Shown here: in pieces, positions 17,900 through 28,700 of the stretch | How positions within the stretch are numbered: position 1 is the first letter of the stretch | Layout of the letters: every line of letters begins with the position of its first letter | Assembly (NCBI GenBank): GCA_020853395.1 | Contig: JADYYY010000016.1 | Coordinates: forward strand, 1 to 64,000 | Reading direction: 5' to 3' | DNA: 64,000 nt | Source: Acidobacteriota bacterium | Lineage (GTDB): Bacteria; Acidobacteriota; Vicinamibacteria; Vicinamibacterales; SCN-69-37 | Notes under the pieces: generated by a model | What the model was told of the DNA's origin: nothing | What the model saw: the letters and a program-made list of their open reading frames with translations, nothing else | The model's database searches: none | Program-made: the position numbers and the translations under genes

Positions 17900-19849
17900 T
17901 CAGGCTGGGCGCAACCAGCCGACCCACGCCGAGGCGCCCAGCGCGACGGCCCACCCGAGCATGACGATGCACGCGAGACGTGGAACGCGGCCGAGCGGCC
18001 AGGCCCAGCTCACGCCGGCCGCCGCGAGCAACACGATGGCCGGGTACGTGCCGAGAAGCGTTCGCGAGATGAACTCGTCCGCGTACCGAACGTAGCGCGG
18101 ATCGACCGCCGTCATCGTGCCGGCCGCGGTGAAGACGATGAACGCGAGAAGCCAGGCGCCGATCGACAGCACGGCGGGATCGATCGTGCGGCGCCGCGCA
18201 AGGGCGGCCGCGCCCACCGCACCGAGCATCAGCACCGGCACGCCGACGGCGCGCATCGTCGCGCCGGCCGCGCGGGCGGCGCGGCCGGACGCCGGCGCGG
18301 CCACGGGCGGCGGGCTCGACGAACCCGCCGCGACGGCCGCGCTCGCGCCCGAGGTGCGCGCGGCCGCGAACGTCCGGTACGACTCGCCGAAGTGCGCGTA
18401 GTAGAGCGCGATCGAGAAGAGCACCGCCGCCGCCGTGCCCGCGGCAATCACCATACCCGTCACGCGCCGCTCCCGTGGCCCCACCGCAATCGAGAGGCCG
18501 GCGAGCGCGGCGAGCGTGAAGGTGAGCAGGGCGAACGTGCTCACGTGCGACAAGAGCGCGAGGGTGACGACCGCCACCCACGCCATCATGGACGCGCGCA
18601 CCGGCCATCCGACTGGCACGAGCGGGATCATCGCGATCGCGACGAGCGCGACCGACTGGGCGAAGGCGTTCGTCAGGTTCGCGTTGCCGACGACGTCGAA
18701 GGGCAGGGGCACGACCGAGGCGATGAGGGCCGCGACGGCGCCCGCGAGCGGATCGCGCCACGCGCGCATCGCCATCAGGCCGAGCACGCCGCAGGCCACG
18801 GCGTCGACGACGACGACCACGAGCCGAAGCAGCGTGACGTAGTCGGAGGTCAGGCCGATGAACGGCAGCGCGGCGACGTAGAGGCCGATCGCGTACGGGA
18901 ACTGCACGCCGCTTTGAATGGGCTGCGTGAACAGGTAGCGGCCGTCGAGCACCCACTCGAGGCGGTGCGCGTGGAACACGGCGTCGATGAGCGGCTTCTC
19001 CGGATGGAGCAGGGCGACGAGCTTCAGGTGCGCCATCGCCGCCGGCACGAGCAGCACGGCCAGCTCGAGGAGCGACAGGCGACGCCCCAACCGGCGCTCG
19101 ACGAGCAGCGCGAGCGCCGCCGACAGCATCGCGATCCACACGCCCACCCACAGCACGGCGCGCCGGTACGCCGGCGCGTAGGGCGCGGGGCCGAGCGTCA
19201 TCGGCCAAGCCTGGGCTGCGCCCGTGATCACGGCGATGCCGATCGCAAGCGCGGGGCCGCCGCCGGCCAGGGCGGCGGCAACGCCGAACGCGGCCGGTGC
19301 CGACGCCGCGGGGATGACGCCGGCGATCGACGGCCACGTCCATCCGTCGGGCTCGCACCGGATCTCGTCGACCTGCACGCCCAGCCGCCGCCGATCGCCG
19401 GGCCCCGGCACGAACGTCGGATCGGCGCGCAGCGTCAGGCGCAGGCCGGAGGCGTCGGGCCGCGCCGGCGCCACGACCGTGACGGTTTCGAACTCGTTGC
19501 CGAGCATGCGCGGCCCGGTGGCGCGGCCGTCGATCTCGAGCACGACGATCGCCGGAGGCACGGTGTCGGGATGCGCGCCGCGCAGCCGCACGTCGCAGCG
19601 CCAGGCCACGCGGCGGCTCGCACCGGCGAGCGTCACGCCGGCGCGCTCGCCGGTCCACGCGAACGTGAGCTCGCCCGCGCGCTCGACCGGGTACAGTCCC
19701 GACGTGATGCGCGGAAGGTCTTCGTCCATCTCGAAGACGACCTGCGGGTGCTGCCGCTGCCAGAAGACGACGGCGCACGCGGCGGCCAACGCGCCGGCCG
19801 CCGCAGCTACCAGCGCCAGTCGAAGCCGCGCACCCGCAATCGCGTTCAT
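17900..19849 (-). CDS. polytopic membrane protein, unknown function
   Basis: A 649-residue protein: N-terminal anchor (about 8-27), an extracytoplasmic beta-rich domain to about residue 170, then 11-13 hydrophobic helices. The layout resembles GT-C-type sugar transferases, like its downstream neighbour. The chosen ATG overlaps the AI-2E gene stop as ATGA; the frame is open far upstream but that part is antisense-like shadow. An Ala/Ser/Pro-rich loop lies near residues 485-525. No catalytic motif recognised. Confidence 0.6.
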   Translation of the reverse strand: MNAIAGARLRLALVAAAAGALAAACAVVFWQRQHPQVVFEMDEDLPRITSGLYPVERAGELTFAWTGERAGVTLAGASRRVAWRCDVRLRGAHPDTVPPAIVVLEIDGRATGPRMLGNEFETVTVVAPARPDASGLRLTLRADPTFVPGPGDRRRLGVQVDEIRCEPDGWTWPSIAGVIPAASAPAAFGVAAALAGGGPALAIGIAVITGAAQAWPMTLGPAPYAPAYRRAVLWVGVWIAMLSAALALLVERRLGRRLSLLELAVLLVPAAMAHLKLVALLHPEKPLIDAVFHAHRLEWVLDGRYLFTQPIQSGVQFPYAIGLYVAALPFIGLTSDYVTLLRLVVVVVDAVACGVLGLMAMRAWRDPLAGAVAALIASVVPLPFDVVGNANLTNAFAQSVALVAIAMIPLVPVGWPVRASMMAWVAVVTLALLSHVSTFALLTFTLAALAGLSIAVGPRERRVTGMVIAAGTAAAVLFSIALYYAHFGESYRTFAAARTSGASAAVAAGSSSPPPVAAPASGRAARAAGATMRAVGVPVLMLGAVGAAALARRRTIDPAVLSIGAWLLAFIVFTAAGTMTAVDPRYVRYADEFISRTLLGTYPAIVLLAAAGVSWAWPLGRVPRLACIVMLGWAVALGASAWVGWLRPA

Positions 19850-20976
19850 CGCTGGGGGACGACGGCCCGTGCCCGCGTCTCGGCATCGGCGCCGGCGGGA
19901 GTCACCGGGACGCGCGTCCAGTCCGCCCAGTGACGATAGCCGACCGACAGCATCGCCATGGCCGGCACGGCGAGGAACACGCCGACGATGCCGCCGAGCT
20001 CGGCGCCGATGAGCACGCCCAGGATGATCGTCAGCGGGTGCAGGTGCGTGCCGTGCCCGATGAGACGCGGGTAGATCACGTAGTCCTGCACGATGCGCAG
20101 GACGATCAGGAAGGACACCACCCACACGGCGAGCAGCGGCGCCTGCACGGCCGCCACGATGCCGGCCGCCACCGCGGTGACGAGCGGACCGACGAGCGGG
20201 ATGAACTCGAGCACGCCGGCGGCCGCGCCGAGCAGCGCGGCGTACGGGACGCGCAGCACGGCGAAGCCCAGCCCGCACGTCACGCCGACGATCAGGCAGG
20301 CGAGCAGTTGCGCCCTGATGTACGCGGCGATCGCGGTGTTCAGCTCCTGCACGAGCCGGTAGCCCGGACCGCGCCACGCGGAGGGGAGCGCCTGGACCGC
20401 GTAGTAGCGGAGCACGTCGACGTCGCGGAGGAAGAAGAACGCGAGCACGGGGATCAGCACGAGCCAGGGCACGAAGCTCACGAGCGAGAGCGACGCGAGG
20501 AGCGACTCCTGCCCGTACACCACGCCGGCCGCCACGGCCGCCGCGATCGCCTCGTCAACGTGCGCCTGGAACTCCGGCGGCAGCTTCGCCCGTTCCCAGG
20601 CCGCCCAGTCGGCGCTCCACGCGCGCACGGCGCTCACGTAGGCCGGTCCACGCGCCGCGATGTCCGAGGCCTGGAGCGAGAGCCGCGGGACGAGCAGCAC
20701 GAGCGCGGCGCCCGCCGCGGCCATCATCGCCAGATAGACGAGCCCGGTTGAGATCCCGCGCGAGGTCGTTCGCGACATCGACGGCCGGCGTACCGTGCGC
20801 TCCACGGCGGCGACGAGCGGTGCGATCAAGTACGCGAAGAACACCGCCAGCACGACCGCGAGCAGCACGATCTGGATGCGGTAGAGCACGACGAGCGCGA
20901 GCGCTGCGGCCAGCACGAGCGCGATCACCTGCGCGGCGGGCCGGAGCACGGCCGGCCGGGACGGCCCGGTCGTCAC
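19846..20976 (-). CDS. AI-2E family transporter/permease
   Basis: A 376-residue integral membrane protein matching the AI-2E (UPF0118/PerM/TqsA) family: paired N-terminal helices, a soluble coiled segment, then the conserved C-terminal helices with LLGAAAGVLEFIPLVGPLV and VLRIVQDYVIYPRLIGHGTHLHPL. Family members export signals or act in ion homeostasis, so the substrate is open. GTG start overlaps the pyruvate kinase stop (GTGA), and its own stop overlaps the next ATG. Confidence 0.88.
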   Translation of the reverse strand: MTTGPSRPAVLRPAAQVIALVLAAALALVVLYRIQIVLLAVVLAVFFAYLIAPLVAAVERTVRRPSMSRTTSRGISTGLVYLAMMAAAGAALVLLVPRLSLQASDIAARGPAYVSAVRAWSADWAAWERAKLPPEFQAHVDEAIAAAVAAGVVYGQESLLASLSLVSFVPWLVLIPVLAFFFLRDVDVLRYYAVQALPSAWRGPGYRLVQELNTAIAAYIRAQLLACLIVGVTCGLGFAVLRVPYAALLGAAAGVLEFIPLVGPLVTAVAAGIVAAVQAPLLAVWVVSFLIVLRIVQDYVIYPRLIGHGTHLHPLTIILGVLIGAELGGIVGVFLAVPAMAMLSVGYRHWADWTRVPVTPAGADAETRARAVVPQR

Positions 20977-22409
20977 GGCGTCGCTCCCGCCCGCGGGATG
21001 ACCGCCACGCGCAGCGAGTCGGTGTGCCCCGGGCCGGCTCGCGGCGAGCCGGCGAGCACGACGACGATGTCGCCGGGCCGCGCGAGCCCGCCGCCGACCG
21101 CTTCGGCGATCGCGCGATCCATGACTTCCTCGGTGGAGGCCGCCACGCCCGAGAGCAGCATCGGCTGCACGCCCCAGCAGAGCGACAGCCGCCGCAGCGC
21201 CTGCACGTCGCCGGTCAGGCCGTACAACGGCGCGAGCGGCCGGAAGCTCGCCATCTTGCGCGCGGTCGCACCGGTGCGCGTGCAACAGAGGATCGCCTGC
21301 GCATCGAGGTCGTGCGCCGCCTGCCAGGCCGCGTGCGCCGTCGCGACGTTGACGTCGGACAAATCGCGGTTGCCGAGCACGAACGACTGGAGCGACGCCG
21401 GCGTGAGCTCGGCCTCCGCGCGGCGCGCGAGCCGATCCATCGTCTCGACGACGAGCACGGGGTCGTGGCCGACCGCGGTCTCGGCCGAGAGCATCACGGC
21501 GCTCGCCTGATCGAGCACCGCGTTGGCGACGTCGGTCGCCTCCGCGCGCGTCGGCGTGGGGGCCTCGATCATCGACTCGAGCATCTGCGTGGCGACGAGC
21601 ACCGGTTTGCCGTTCCGCACCGTCTCCCGGATGATCCGCTTCTGCAGGTGCGGCACGTCCTCGATCGGCAGCTCCGTGCCGAGATCGCCGCGGGCCACCA
21701 TGATGGCGTCCGACGCCGCGATGATCTCGGCGAGGTGGTGCACGGCGGGCGCGGTCTCGATCTTCGCCATGAGCCACGGTCCGCCGCCGCCGACGGCCGC
21801 ACGGACCGCGCGCACGTCCGCACCGGAGCGGACGAACGAGATCGCGATGATGTCCACCGGGTCGTCGCGGAACGCCGCGATGAGCTCCAGATCTTCGGCC
21901 GTCGGCACGGCGGCCCTGAACCGCTCCGTCGGCACGCGGACGCCCTTGCGTCCGACGAGCGTGCCGCCGTTCGTGACGCGCGCGTGGACCTCGTCGCCGG
22001 CGATGCGCTCGACGGCCAGGTGCACGATGCCGTCGCCGATGCCGAGCACGTCGCCCGGACGGACGTCGGCGGCGAGCGTGTCGTAGTCCACGACGAAGCG
22101 GGCGGCCGTGCTCGGCTCGTCGTGACCGGCGACGAGCGTGACGAGGTCGCCCGGCGCCAACTGGGCCGGCTCGCCGAACCCGGTCGTCCGGACTTTCGGT
22201 CCCGGAAGATCGACCATGACGGCGACGGGCTGGCCCAGCGCATCGGCCTCGGCCCGAACCGCCGCGACGAGCGCGCGCTGCGCGTCTCGCGTGCCGTGCG
22301 CGAGCGTGATCCGCGCCACGTTCATGCCGGCCGTGATGAGCGCGCGGATGGCCGCCGGCGACGATGAGGCGGGCCCGAGCGTCGCGACGATCTTCGTGCG
22401 GCGGATCAT
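20973..22409 (-). CDS. pyk: pyruvate kinase
   Basis: Converts phosphoenolpyruvate and ADP to pyruvate and ATP in the last step of glycolysis. The 478-residue length is typical. It begins RRTKIVATLGPASS, has the active-site lysine run WLMAKIETAPAV, then IMVARGDLGTELP and a MLSAETAVG segment, where many homologues have MLSGETA. The substrate loop reads ARITLAHG instead of the usual ARxNFSHG. It heads a four-gene minus-strand run with overlapping ends, an unusual partner set for pyk. Confidence 0.93.
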   Translation of the reverse strand: MIRRTKIVATLGPASSSPAAIRALITAGMNVARITLAHGTRDAQRALVAAVRAEADALGQPVAVMVDLPGPKVRTTGFGEPAQLAPGDLVTLVAGHDEPSTAARFVVDYDTLAADVRPGDVLGIGDGIVHLAVERIAGDEVHARVTNGGTLVGRKGVRVPTERFRAAVPTAEDLELIAAFRDDPVDIIAISFVRSGADVRAVRAAVGGGGPWLMAKIETAPAVHHLAEIIAASDAIMVARGDLGTELPIEDVPHLQKRIIRETVRNGKPVLVATQMLESMIEAPTPTRAEATDVANAVLDQASAVMLSAETAVGHDPVLVVETMDRLARRAEAELTPASLQSFVLGNRDLSDVNVATAHAAWQAAHDLDAQAILCCTRTGATARKMASFRPLAPLYGLTGDVQALRRLSLCWGVQPMLLSGVAASTEEVMDRAIAEAVGGGLARPGDIVVVLAGSPRAGPGHTDSLRVAVIPRAGATP

Positions 22410-22619
22410 CGGAGACGAAGCCACACGGACGCGCCGGACGTCATGGGACGAGAGTCTTGCACAGCTCCGTTGGCGCCGCCACCCCAGGACCCCTTCGCGG
22501 CGCCGCCGGGATTTCTCGCGGTGCCGGCGGCCAGGTGAAACGGCGCGGCTCTCTGGCCGTAATCCTGTTGTGGACGAAGTCTTGCAGCACGGGTTTCGTC
22601 GACGCTCCGTGAGGCTGGT

Positions 22620-23042
22620 GTGACTTCGACTCGGCGGATGCCGGACAGGTGCATGGCGGCGGCACTCGTGGTGGCCCTGATCGGGTTGCCCTTGCTCCCC
22701 CCGACGCACGTGCATCGGGCCGGTATCGAAAGCCGTTCTGCGGCGATCGCGCACAGTCACGTCATCGCGGATCAGGCCACGAGCGAAGGGGCCCCTCGCG
22801 GAGCGTCGCTGGCTCCCCCGCACGGTAACCACGGCAATGCCGTGTTTCTCGTCGCGGCGTACGAACCCACCGCCGGCTCCACCCTCATCACCCCGCCGCT
22901 CATCGTCGGCCGGGTCGTCATTTCCGCGCCGGAGCCCGTTCGTGCGGGCGTGGTCGCGCCCTCGGGCGCCCCTGCTCCGCGCGGATCGCCGTCCCCACCC
23001 GATCCCGTTCGCGGACCGCCCTCCAGACAGACCTTGGCCTGA
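22620..23042 (+). CDS. small exported His-containing protein before Czc-like operon
   Basis: A 140-residue protein with a short hydrophobic N-terminal segment (about 11-27) followed by scattered histidines (PTHVHRAG, AIAHSHVI, PPHGNHGN) and a Pro/Arg-rich tail. Similar small histidine proteins often head heavy-metal efflux operons (CopL-like), where metal binding or sensing is supposed. GTG start with GAGG 5 bases upstream; ATG at 22638 is an alternative. Confidence 0.5.
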   Translation: MTSTRRMPDRCMAAALVVALIGLPLLPPTHVHRAGIESRSAAIAHSHVIADQATSEGAPRGASLAPPHGNHGNAVFLVAAYEPTAGSTLITPPLIVGRVVISAPEPVRAGVVAPSGAPAPRGSPSPPDPVRGPPSRQTLA

Positions 23043-23047
23043 GCCGA

Positions 23048-23073
23048 GGCCCGGAGCTTTTGCGCTCCAGGCC
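23048..23073 (+). other. intercistronic RNA hairpin
   Basis: GGCC-C-GGAGC (23048-23057) pairs with GCTCC-A-GGCC (23064-23073) around a TTTTGC loop, with one C/A mismatch. It lies between the small His protein and the TolC-like gene and ends 31 bases before the GGAGG ribosome-binding site. It could set relative expression or mRNA stability; no T tract follows, so a terminator is less likely. Confidence 0.4.
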
Positions 23074-23114
23074 GGAGGCTCGAACGTTGGCTGCCCGTCT
23101 GTCTGGAGGAAACC

Positions 23115-24524
23115 ATGTGTACATCGGACCGCCGCGGCGCGCGGCGGCGCGGATGGCGTCGCGCCGCCGGCCGGCTGCTGATGCCGGCCGCCGCCTGCGT
23201 GGCGTCGCTCGCTCATGCAGCGGCGGCGCAGCCCGTCCTGCCCCCGCAGGCGCAAGAGACGCGGCCGCCGCTCACGCTCGAGCGAACGATCGCGTCGGCG
23301 CTCGCGCGTCATCCGCTCGTCGAAGCGGCGCGCGCGCGCGCCGAAGCGGCCCGCGCAACGAGAACCCTCGTCCAATCGGTGCCGAACCCGATTGCGACCG
23401 TCTGGCTCGAGAACATCGGCGTTCAGGGCCGCCCGGCATCGGCAGGAGCCAGCAGGGAAGTGCAGGCGTACGTCACCTGGCCCATCGAGCAGCTCATCAG
23501 GCGGCCCGATCGCGTGCGGCAAGCCGAAGCGGAGATCGATGTCGCCGAGGCGGCCGCGGCGCTCGCGCGCCGGCAGGTCGTGAGCGGGGCCGTGCGGGCC
23601 TTCTTCGAGCTGGCCCTGGCACAGGCGCTCCGGGATGAAGCCGAGGAGAACCGCGACCGGCTGGCGCAGTTGGCGGCCTACAGCCGGGCGCGCGTCGAGC
23701 AAGGCGTCACGGCCGAAGGCGAGCTGCTGCGGATCGAGACCGAACTGGATCAGGTCAGCACGGCCGTGGTCCTCGCCGGCGTCGCGCTCACGCGGAGTCA
23801 GGCCGCGCTCGAACCGTACCTGTCGTCTGACGCCATCTCGGGCGGGCTCGACGCCCTCCGCGTCGTGGTGCCCGACGAGCCAGGCGGTGGCCCGGCCGCG
23901 CTGCCCGCCGTCGGCGATCTGCTCGAGCGGTCGGCGCGGGCGCGTCCAGAGCTCGTCGCCGGCCGGGCGCGGGTCGAGAGCGCGACCGCGGCGGCCGCCT
24001 ACGAACGCACCGCGAGCTGGCGACAGCTCGGCCTGACGTTCGGCGGCAAGCAGCTCGACGGGCAGACGTCGATGATCGCGAGCGTCAACCTGGCCGTTCC
24101 GATCTTCAACCAGAACCGGGGCGGCATCGCGCGGGCGACGAGCGAGCGGATCGCGGCCGAGGAGGAGCTGCGATGGGCCGAACGGACCGTCGCCGCCGAC
24201 GTGGAGGGCGCCTATCGGGCCGCGCAACAGCTCACCCGGCAGATCGAGCGGCTGCGCCAGTCCTTTCTCTCGCGCGCCGAGGCCATCCACGAGTACACGG
24301 TCGGCGCGTACCAGGAGGGCGGCGCGACGCTGCTGCAGGTGCTCGACGCGACGCGCACGCTCGCCGACGCGCGCCTGACGTTCCTGCGCACGCTCCTGGC
24401 CGAGCGCGAGAGCCTGTTCGTGCTCGCGCTCGTCGCCAGCGCCGATCCGAGCGGTGCGCTTCAACTGTTCCACACCTGGACCGGCTCGCCGTCAGCGAGC
24501 CCTGCGCGGGGAGCACAGCCATGA
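23115..24524 (+). CDS. TolC-family outer-membrane efflux protein (CzcC-like)
   Basis: Outer-membrane channel of a tripartite metal efflux pump, 469 residues. Signal sequence within the first about 38 residues (SLAHAAAAQP), then long alpha-helical repeats, with the family pattern SALARHPLVEAARARAEAARA and the repeated second half ending near GGATLLQVLDATRTLADARL. The ATG has a strong GGAGG 6 bases upstream. Its stop overlaps the adaptor ATG (ATGA), so the three pump genes form one operon. Confidence 0.88.
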   Translation: MCTSDRRGARRRGWRRAAGRLLMPAAACVASLAHAAAAQPVLPPQAQETRPPLTLERTIASALARHPLVEAARARAEAARATRTLVQSVPNPIATVWLENIGVQGRPASAGASREVQAYVTWPIEQLIRRPDRVRQAEAEIDVAEAAAALARRQVVSGAVRAFFELALAQALRDEAEENRDRLAQLAAYSRARVEQGVTAEGELLRIETELDQVSTAVVLAGVALTRSQAALEPYLSSDAISGGLDALRVVVPDEPGGGPAALPAVGDLLERSARARPELVAGRARVESATAAAAYERTASWRQLGLTFGGKQLDGQTSMIASVNLAVPIFNQNRGGIARATSERIAAEEELRWAERTVAADVEGAYRAAQQLTRQIERLRQSFLSRAEAIHEYTVGAYQEGGATLLQVLDATRTLADARLTFLRTLLAERESLFVLALVASADPSGALQLFHTWTGSPSASPARGAQP

Positions 24525-25735
24525 CCGACCGGCATCATCTGCAGCATCTCTCTCGTCGCGCGGCGGCCGGCGCCGCTCTGCTGGTCTCGGCGATCTCCGT
24601 CGCCGGCTGCGGAGGCGATGCGACGCCTGTCGAGCAGCCTGCGGCCGTTGCGCCGGCGGCTGACCGTCTGACCCTGACGCGCGAGCAGGTGGAGCACGGC
24701 GGCGTGCGCTGGCAGGCCGTCGAGGCGTGGCGCATGAGCGACACCGTCGCCGTGCCGGGCCAGCTTGCGGCGAACGAGGACCGCACGGTGCGCTCGAGCG
24801 CTCCGGCGCGCGCCCGTGTCACGGCGCTGCACGTGCGTCTGGGAGACCGCGTGCGCGCCGGCGAGCCGCTCGTCACGCTGCTCAGCGAGCAGGCCGCGGC
24901 CGTGCGATCGGAGTTGTCCAAGGCGCTCGCCGAGCTCACCGCGCAGCAGACGCGGACCCGATATGCGCGTGCGGCGCTCGAGCGTGCCGAGCGGCTCCTC
25001 GAGCTCAAGGCGATGTCGCGCCAGGAAGTGGAGCGCGCGCGCGTGGACCTCGACGAGGCGCAGTCGAACCTCGTGCAGGCGCAAGCCGAGGTCGATCGTG
25101 CGCGGGCCGTGTCGAGCCAGCTCGGTCCGGCCGACGAGCGAGGCGCGATCGTCCTGACGGCGCCGTTCGCCGGCGTGGTGCTCAGCCGCGACGTCACGCT
25201 CGGCAGCGTCGTCGAGGCCGGCACGCCGCTCGTGACCGTGACCGAGCCGGGCACGCTGTGGCTCGAGATCGCCGCGACCGAGCGCGTGGCGCCGCTGTTG
25301 GCGCGAGGCGTCGGCGTCACGTTCACGGTCGCGGAGCTCTTGCCCGAGACGTTCCACGCCGTCGTGCAGAGCGTCGGCGCGGCGCTCGATCCGGTCACGC
25401 GCACCGTGCCGGTGCGAGCCCTGGTGAAGAATCCTGCCGGGCGGCTTCGACCAGCGATGATGACCACCGTCGTCCTTGCCGTCGGCGTCGCGCGTGACGG
25501 CGTGGCGGTGCCGGACGCCGCGCTGCAACGGCTGGACGAGCGCCCGGTCGTGTTCATCGCCACGCCCACGGCCGACGGCGGCGCGCGGTTCGAACGCCGC
25601 GACGTCGAGATCGGCACCACCGTCGGCGATCGTGTTCACGTCGTCAACGGTCTCAGGCCCGGCGACGTGATCGTCACCGGCGGGGCATTCGCCGTGAAGT
25701 CCCAGTTCGCGCGCGCGGCAGCGCCGGCCCAGTAG
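24521..25735 (+). CDS. RND efflux periplasmic adaptor lipoprotein (CzcB/CusB-like)
   Basis: Links the CzcA-like pump to the outer-membrane channel. The 404-residue protein has a lipoprotein signal ending SVAGC (lipid Cys at about 30), a barrel-sandwich hybrid starting APARARVTALHVRLGDRV, a coiled-coil hairpin (about 125-190), the second lipoyl half (APFAGVVLSRDVTLGSVV) and C-terminal beta-barrel and proximal domains. No extra His-rich metal domain is seen. It precedes the pump gene by 9 bases. Confidence 0.9.
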   Translation: MTDRHHLQHLSRRAAAGAALLVSAISVAGCGGDATPVEQPAAVAPAADRLTLTREQVEHGGVRWQAVEAWRMSDTVAVPGQLAANEDRTVRSSAPARARVTALHVRLGDRVRAGEPLVTLLSEQAAAVRSELSKALAELTAQQTRTRYARAALERAERLLELKAMSRQEVERARVDLDEAQSNLVQAQAEVDRARAVSSQLGPADERGAIVLTAPFAGVVLSRDVTLGSVVEAGTPLVTVTEPGTLWLEIAATERVAPLLARGVGVTFTVAELLPETFHAVVQSVGAALDPVTRTVPVRALVKNPAGRLRPAMMTTVVLAVGVARDGVAVPDAALQRLDERPVVFIATPTADGGARFERRDVEIGTTVGDRVHVVNGLRPGDVIVTGGAFAVKSQFARAAAPAQ

Positions 25736-25744
25736 GAGGGCGCC

Positions 25745-28700
25745 ATGATCGACCGATTGATCGACGCCGCCCTGCGATTCCGCATCGCCGTCATCGCCGG
25801 CACGCTCGCGCTGATTGCGGCGGGCATCTGGGCGGTCACGAGCATCAGCGTGGACGCCTTTCCGGATCTCACCCCGAATCAGGTGCAGGTCATCACGCCG
25901 GCCCCCGGGTTGTCGCCCAACGAGGTCGAGAACCTCGTGAGCTACCCGATGGAGATCGCGATGATGGGACTCCCGCGCGCCCAGCTCGTGCGCTCCGTGT
26001 CCAAGGCCGGCATCTCGGTCGTGACGATCACGTTCGAAGACGATGTCGATCTGTACTTCGCCAGGACGCTGGTGCAGCAGCGCATGCAGGACGCCGCCGG
26101 GAGCCTGCCGGATGGCGTGCGGCCATCGCTCGGGCCGCCCGCGACGCCGATGGGCGAGGTGTTCCAGTACGTGCTCGAGTCGGACGCGCGGTCGCTGATG
26201 GAGCTGAAGAGCCTGCAGGAGTACACGATCAAGCCCCTGCTGCGGACGATCCCCGGCGTGGCGGACGTGAACTCGTGGGGCGGACTCGTCCAGCAGTTCC
26301 ACGTCGAGGCGGATCCCGGCCGCCTGCTGGGCTATGGCCTGGCGCTCGCCGATCTGGAGCGGGCGCTCCGGGAGAACAACGACAACTTCGGCGCCGGCTA
26401 CCTCGAGAGCCGTGGCGAGCGGTTCACGATTCGCGGCCTCGGCCGGCTCGCCGGCGCTCAGGACATCGCCCGCGTCGTCGTCGCGACCCGCGGCGGCACG
26501 CCGATCCACGTGGATGACGTGGCCACGGTGTCGATCGGCCCGATGCCGCGCGAAGGGGCGGTCTCGCGCGACGGGCGCGGCGAGACGGTGGCCGGCATGA
26601 TCGTGATGCTGAAGGGCGCCAACGGGCGAGAGGTCGTGCGGCTGGTCGAGGAGCAGCTCGCCGGCATCCGGCGCCTGTTGCCCGAGGGCGTGACGATCCG
26701 CCCGTTCTACGACCAGGGCGAGGTCGTCGATCGCACGACGCGGACCGTCGTGCGCAACCTCGTCGAAGGCGGTGCGCTCGTCGTGCTCGTGCTGTTCGTG
26801 TTCCTCCGGAACCTGCGCGCATCGCTCGTCACCGCCACGGTGATTCCGCTGTCGCTCCTCTTCGCGTTCGTCGCCATGCGGCGCGCCGGCGTGTCGGCGA
26901 ACCTGATGAGCCTGGGCGCGCTGGACTTCGGGCTGCTCGTGGACGCCTCGGTCGTGATGGTCGAGAACTTCGTGCGGCGGCTCGAGGACCACGACCACGA
27001 CGCGCCCGCCGAGCGGCTCCGGATCATCCGGCGGGCGGCCGTCGAGGTGGGACGGCCCATCGTGTTCGGCGTCTGCATCATCATCGCCGTCTACATCCCG
27101 ATCTTCTCGCTGCAGGGGCTCGAGGGCCGCATGTTCGCGCCGATGGCCTTCACCGTCTGCGTCGCCGTCCTCGGGTCGCTGCTGCTGGCACTGACCTACG
27201 TCCCGGTCATCGCCTCTCTCCTCCTGAAGCACACGGTCGAGACGCCGTCGCGCTGGTTCGAGGCGCTGCGCCGCGCGTATCGGCGCGTGCTGGACTGGGC
27301 GATCGGGCATCGGGCGATCGTGCTCGGCATGGCGGCGGCGCTGCTCGTGGCCGCGCTCGCATCGGTGCCGTTTCTCGGCACCGAGTTCATGCCGGAGCTG
27401 GACGAGGGATCGATGCTCATCGAGACGCGGCGGCTGCCGAGCACCTCGCTGCCGCAGGGCATGGCGATCGCGAAGGAGGTCGAAGCTACGCTGCGGCGCT
27501 TTCCGGAAGTGACGGGCGTCGTGACCAAGGTCGGCCGTCCCGAGCTGGCGACCGAGACGATGGGGCTGTACGCGGGCGACGTGTACGTGGGCCTGAAGCC
27601 GCACGATCAGTGGACCGAGCGGTCGGCCGAGGCGCTCATCACGAGGATGGACGAGGCGCTCCGATCGATTCCCGGCATCGAGTACAACTTCACCGCGCCG
27701 ATGGCGATGCGCCTCGACGAGGCGATCTCGGGCGTGCGTACGGAGCTCGGCGTGAAGCTGTTCGGCGACGATCTCGCGCGGCTCGAACGCACGGCGCGCG
27801 ACATCCGCGACGTGATTCGGACCGTGCCGGGCGCGGCCGACACGTCGGTCGACGTCACGGCCGGCGCGATGCAGGTGCAGATCACCCTCGACCGTGGCGC
27901 GCTCGCGCGGTACGGGCTGAGCGTCGGCGACGTCCGCGACGCCGTCCGCACGGGCATCGGCGGCGCAGAGGCCACCGAGATCATCGAAGGCCGCAAGCGA
28001 TTCCCGGTGATCGTTCGCCTCGCGCCGGAGCACCGGGAGACCCCCGAGGCCATCGGCCGCCTGCTCTTGACGACGCCATCTGGCGGCAAGGTGCTGGTCT
28101 CGCAGGTGGCCCGCGTCGAGATCGTGCAGGGGCCGGAGCTCATCAACCACGAGAACGGCGAGCGCATGGTCATCGTGCAGAGCAACGTGCGCGGGCGCGA
28201 TCTCGGCGGGTTCGCCGCCGACGTCCAGCGGCAGATCGCTCGGCGCGTCGATCTGCCGCCGGGCTACCGCGTGACCTATGGCGGGCAGTTCGAGAATCAG
28301 CAGCGCGCGATGCAGCGGCTGTCGCTCATCGTGCCGGCCGTGCTCCTGCTGATCGTGATGCTCCTCTACGCCAGCCTCGGTCACGCGCGGCAGGCGCTCC
28401 TCGTGATGTTGAACGTGCCGTTCGCCCTCGTGGGCGGAATCGGCGCGCTCTGGCTGCGCGGGCTCCACCTGAACCTCAGCGCGTCGGTCGGGTTCATCGC
28501 GCTCTTCGGCATCGCCGTCCTGAACGGCGTCGTGCTCATCGCGTACCTGAACCAGTTGCGCGACAGCGGCCAGCCGCTCGAGGAGGCGGTGCGGGCTGGA
28601 TCGGAAGTGCGCCTGCGGCCCGTGCTCATGACCGCGCTCGTCGCGAGCTTCGGGTTCATCCCCATGGCCACGTCGACGAGCCCGGGCTCCGAGGTCCAGC

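Noticed and set aside
19850-20377. N-terminal extension of the membrane protein beginning at 20377
   Set aside because: It reads over the AI-2E gene in another frame; the ATG at 19849 has a membrane anchor directly after it and overlaps the upstream stop.
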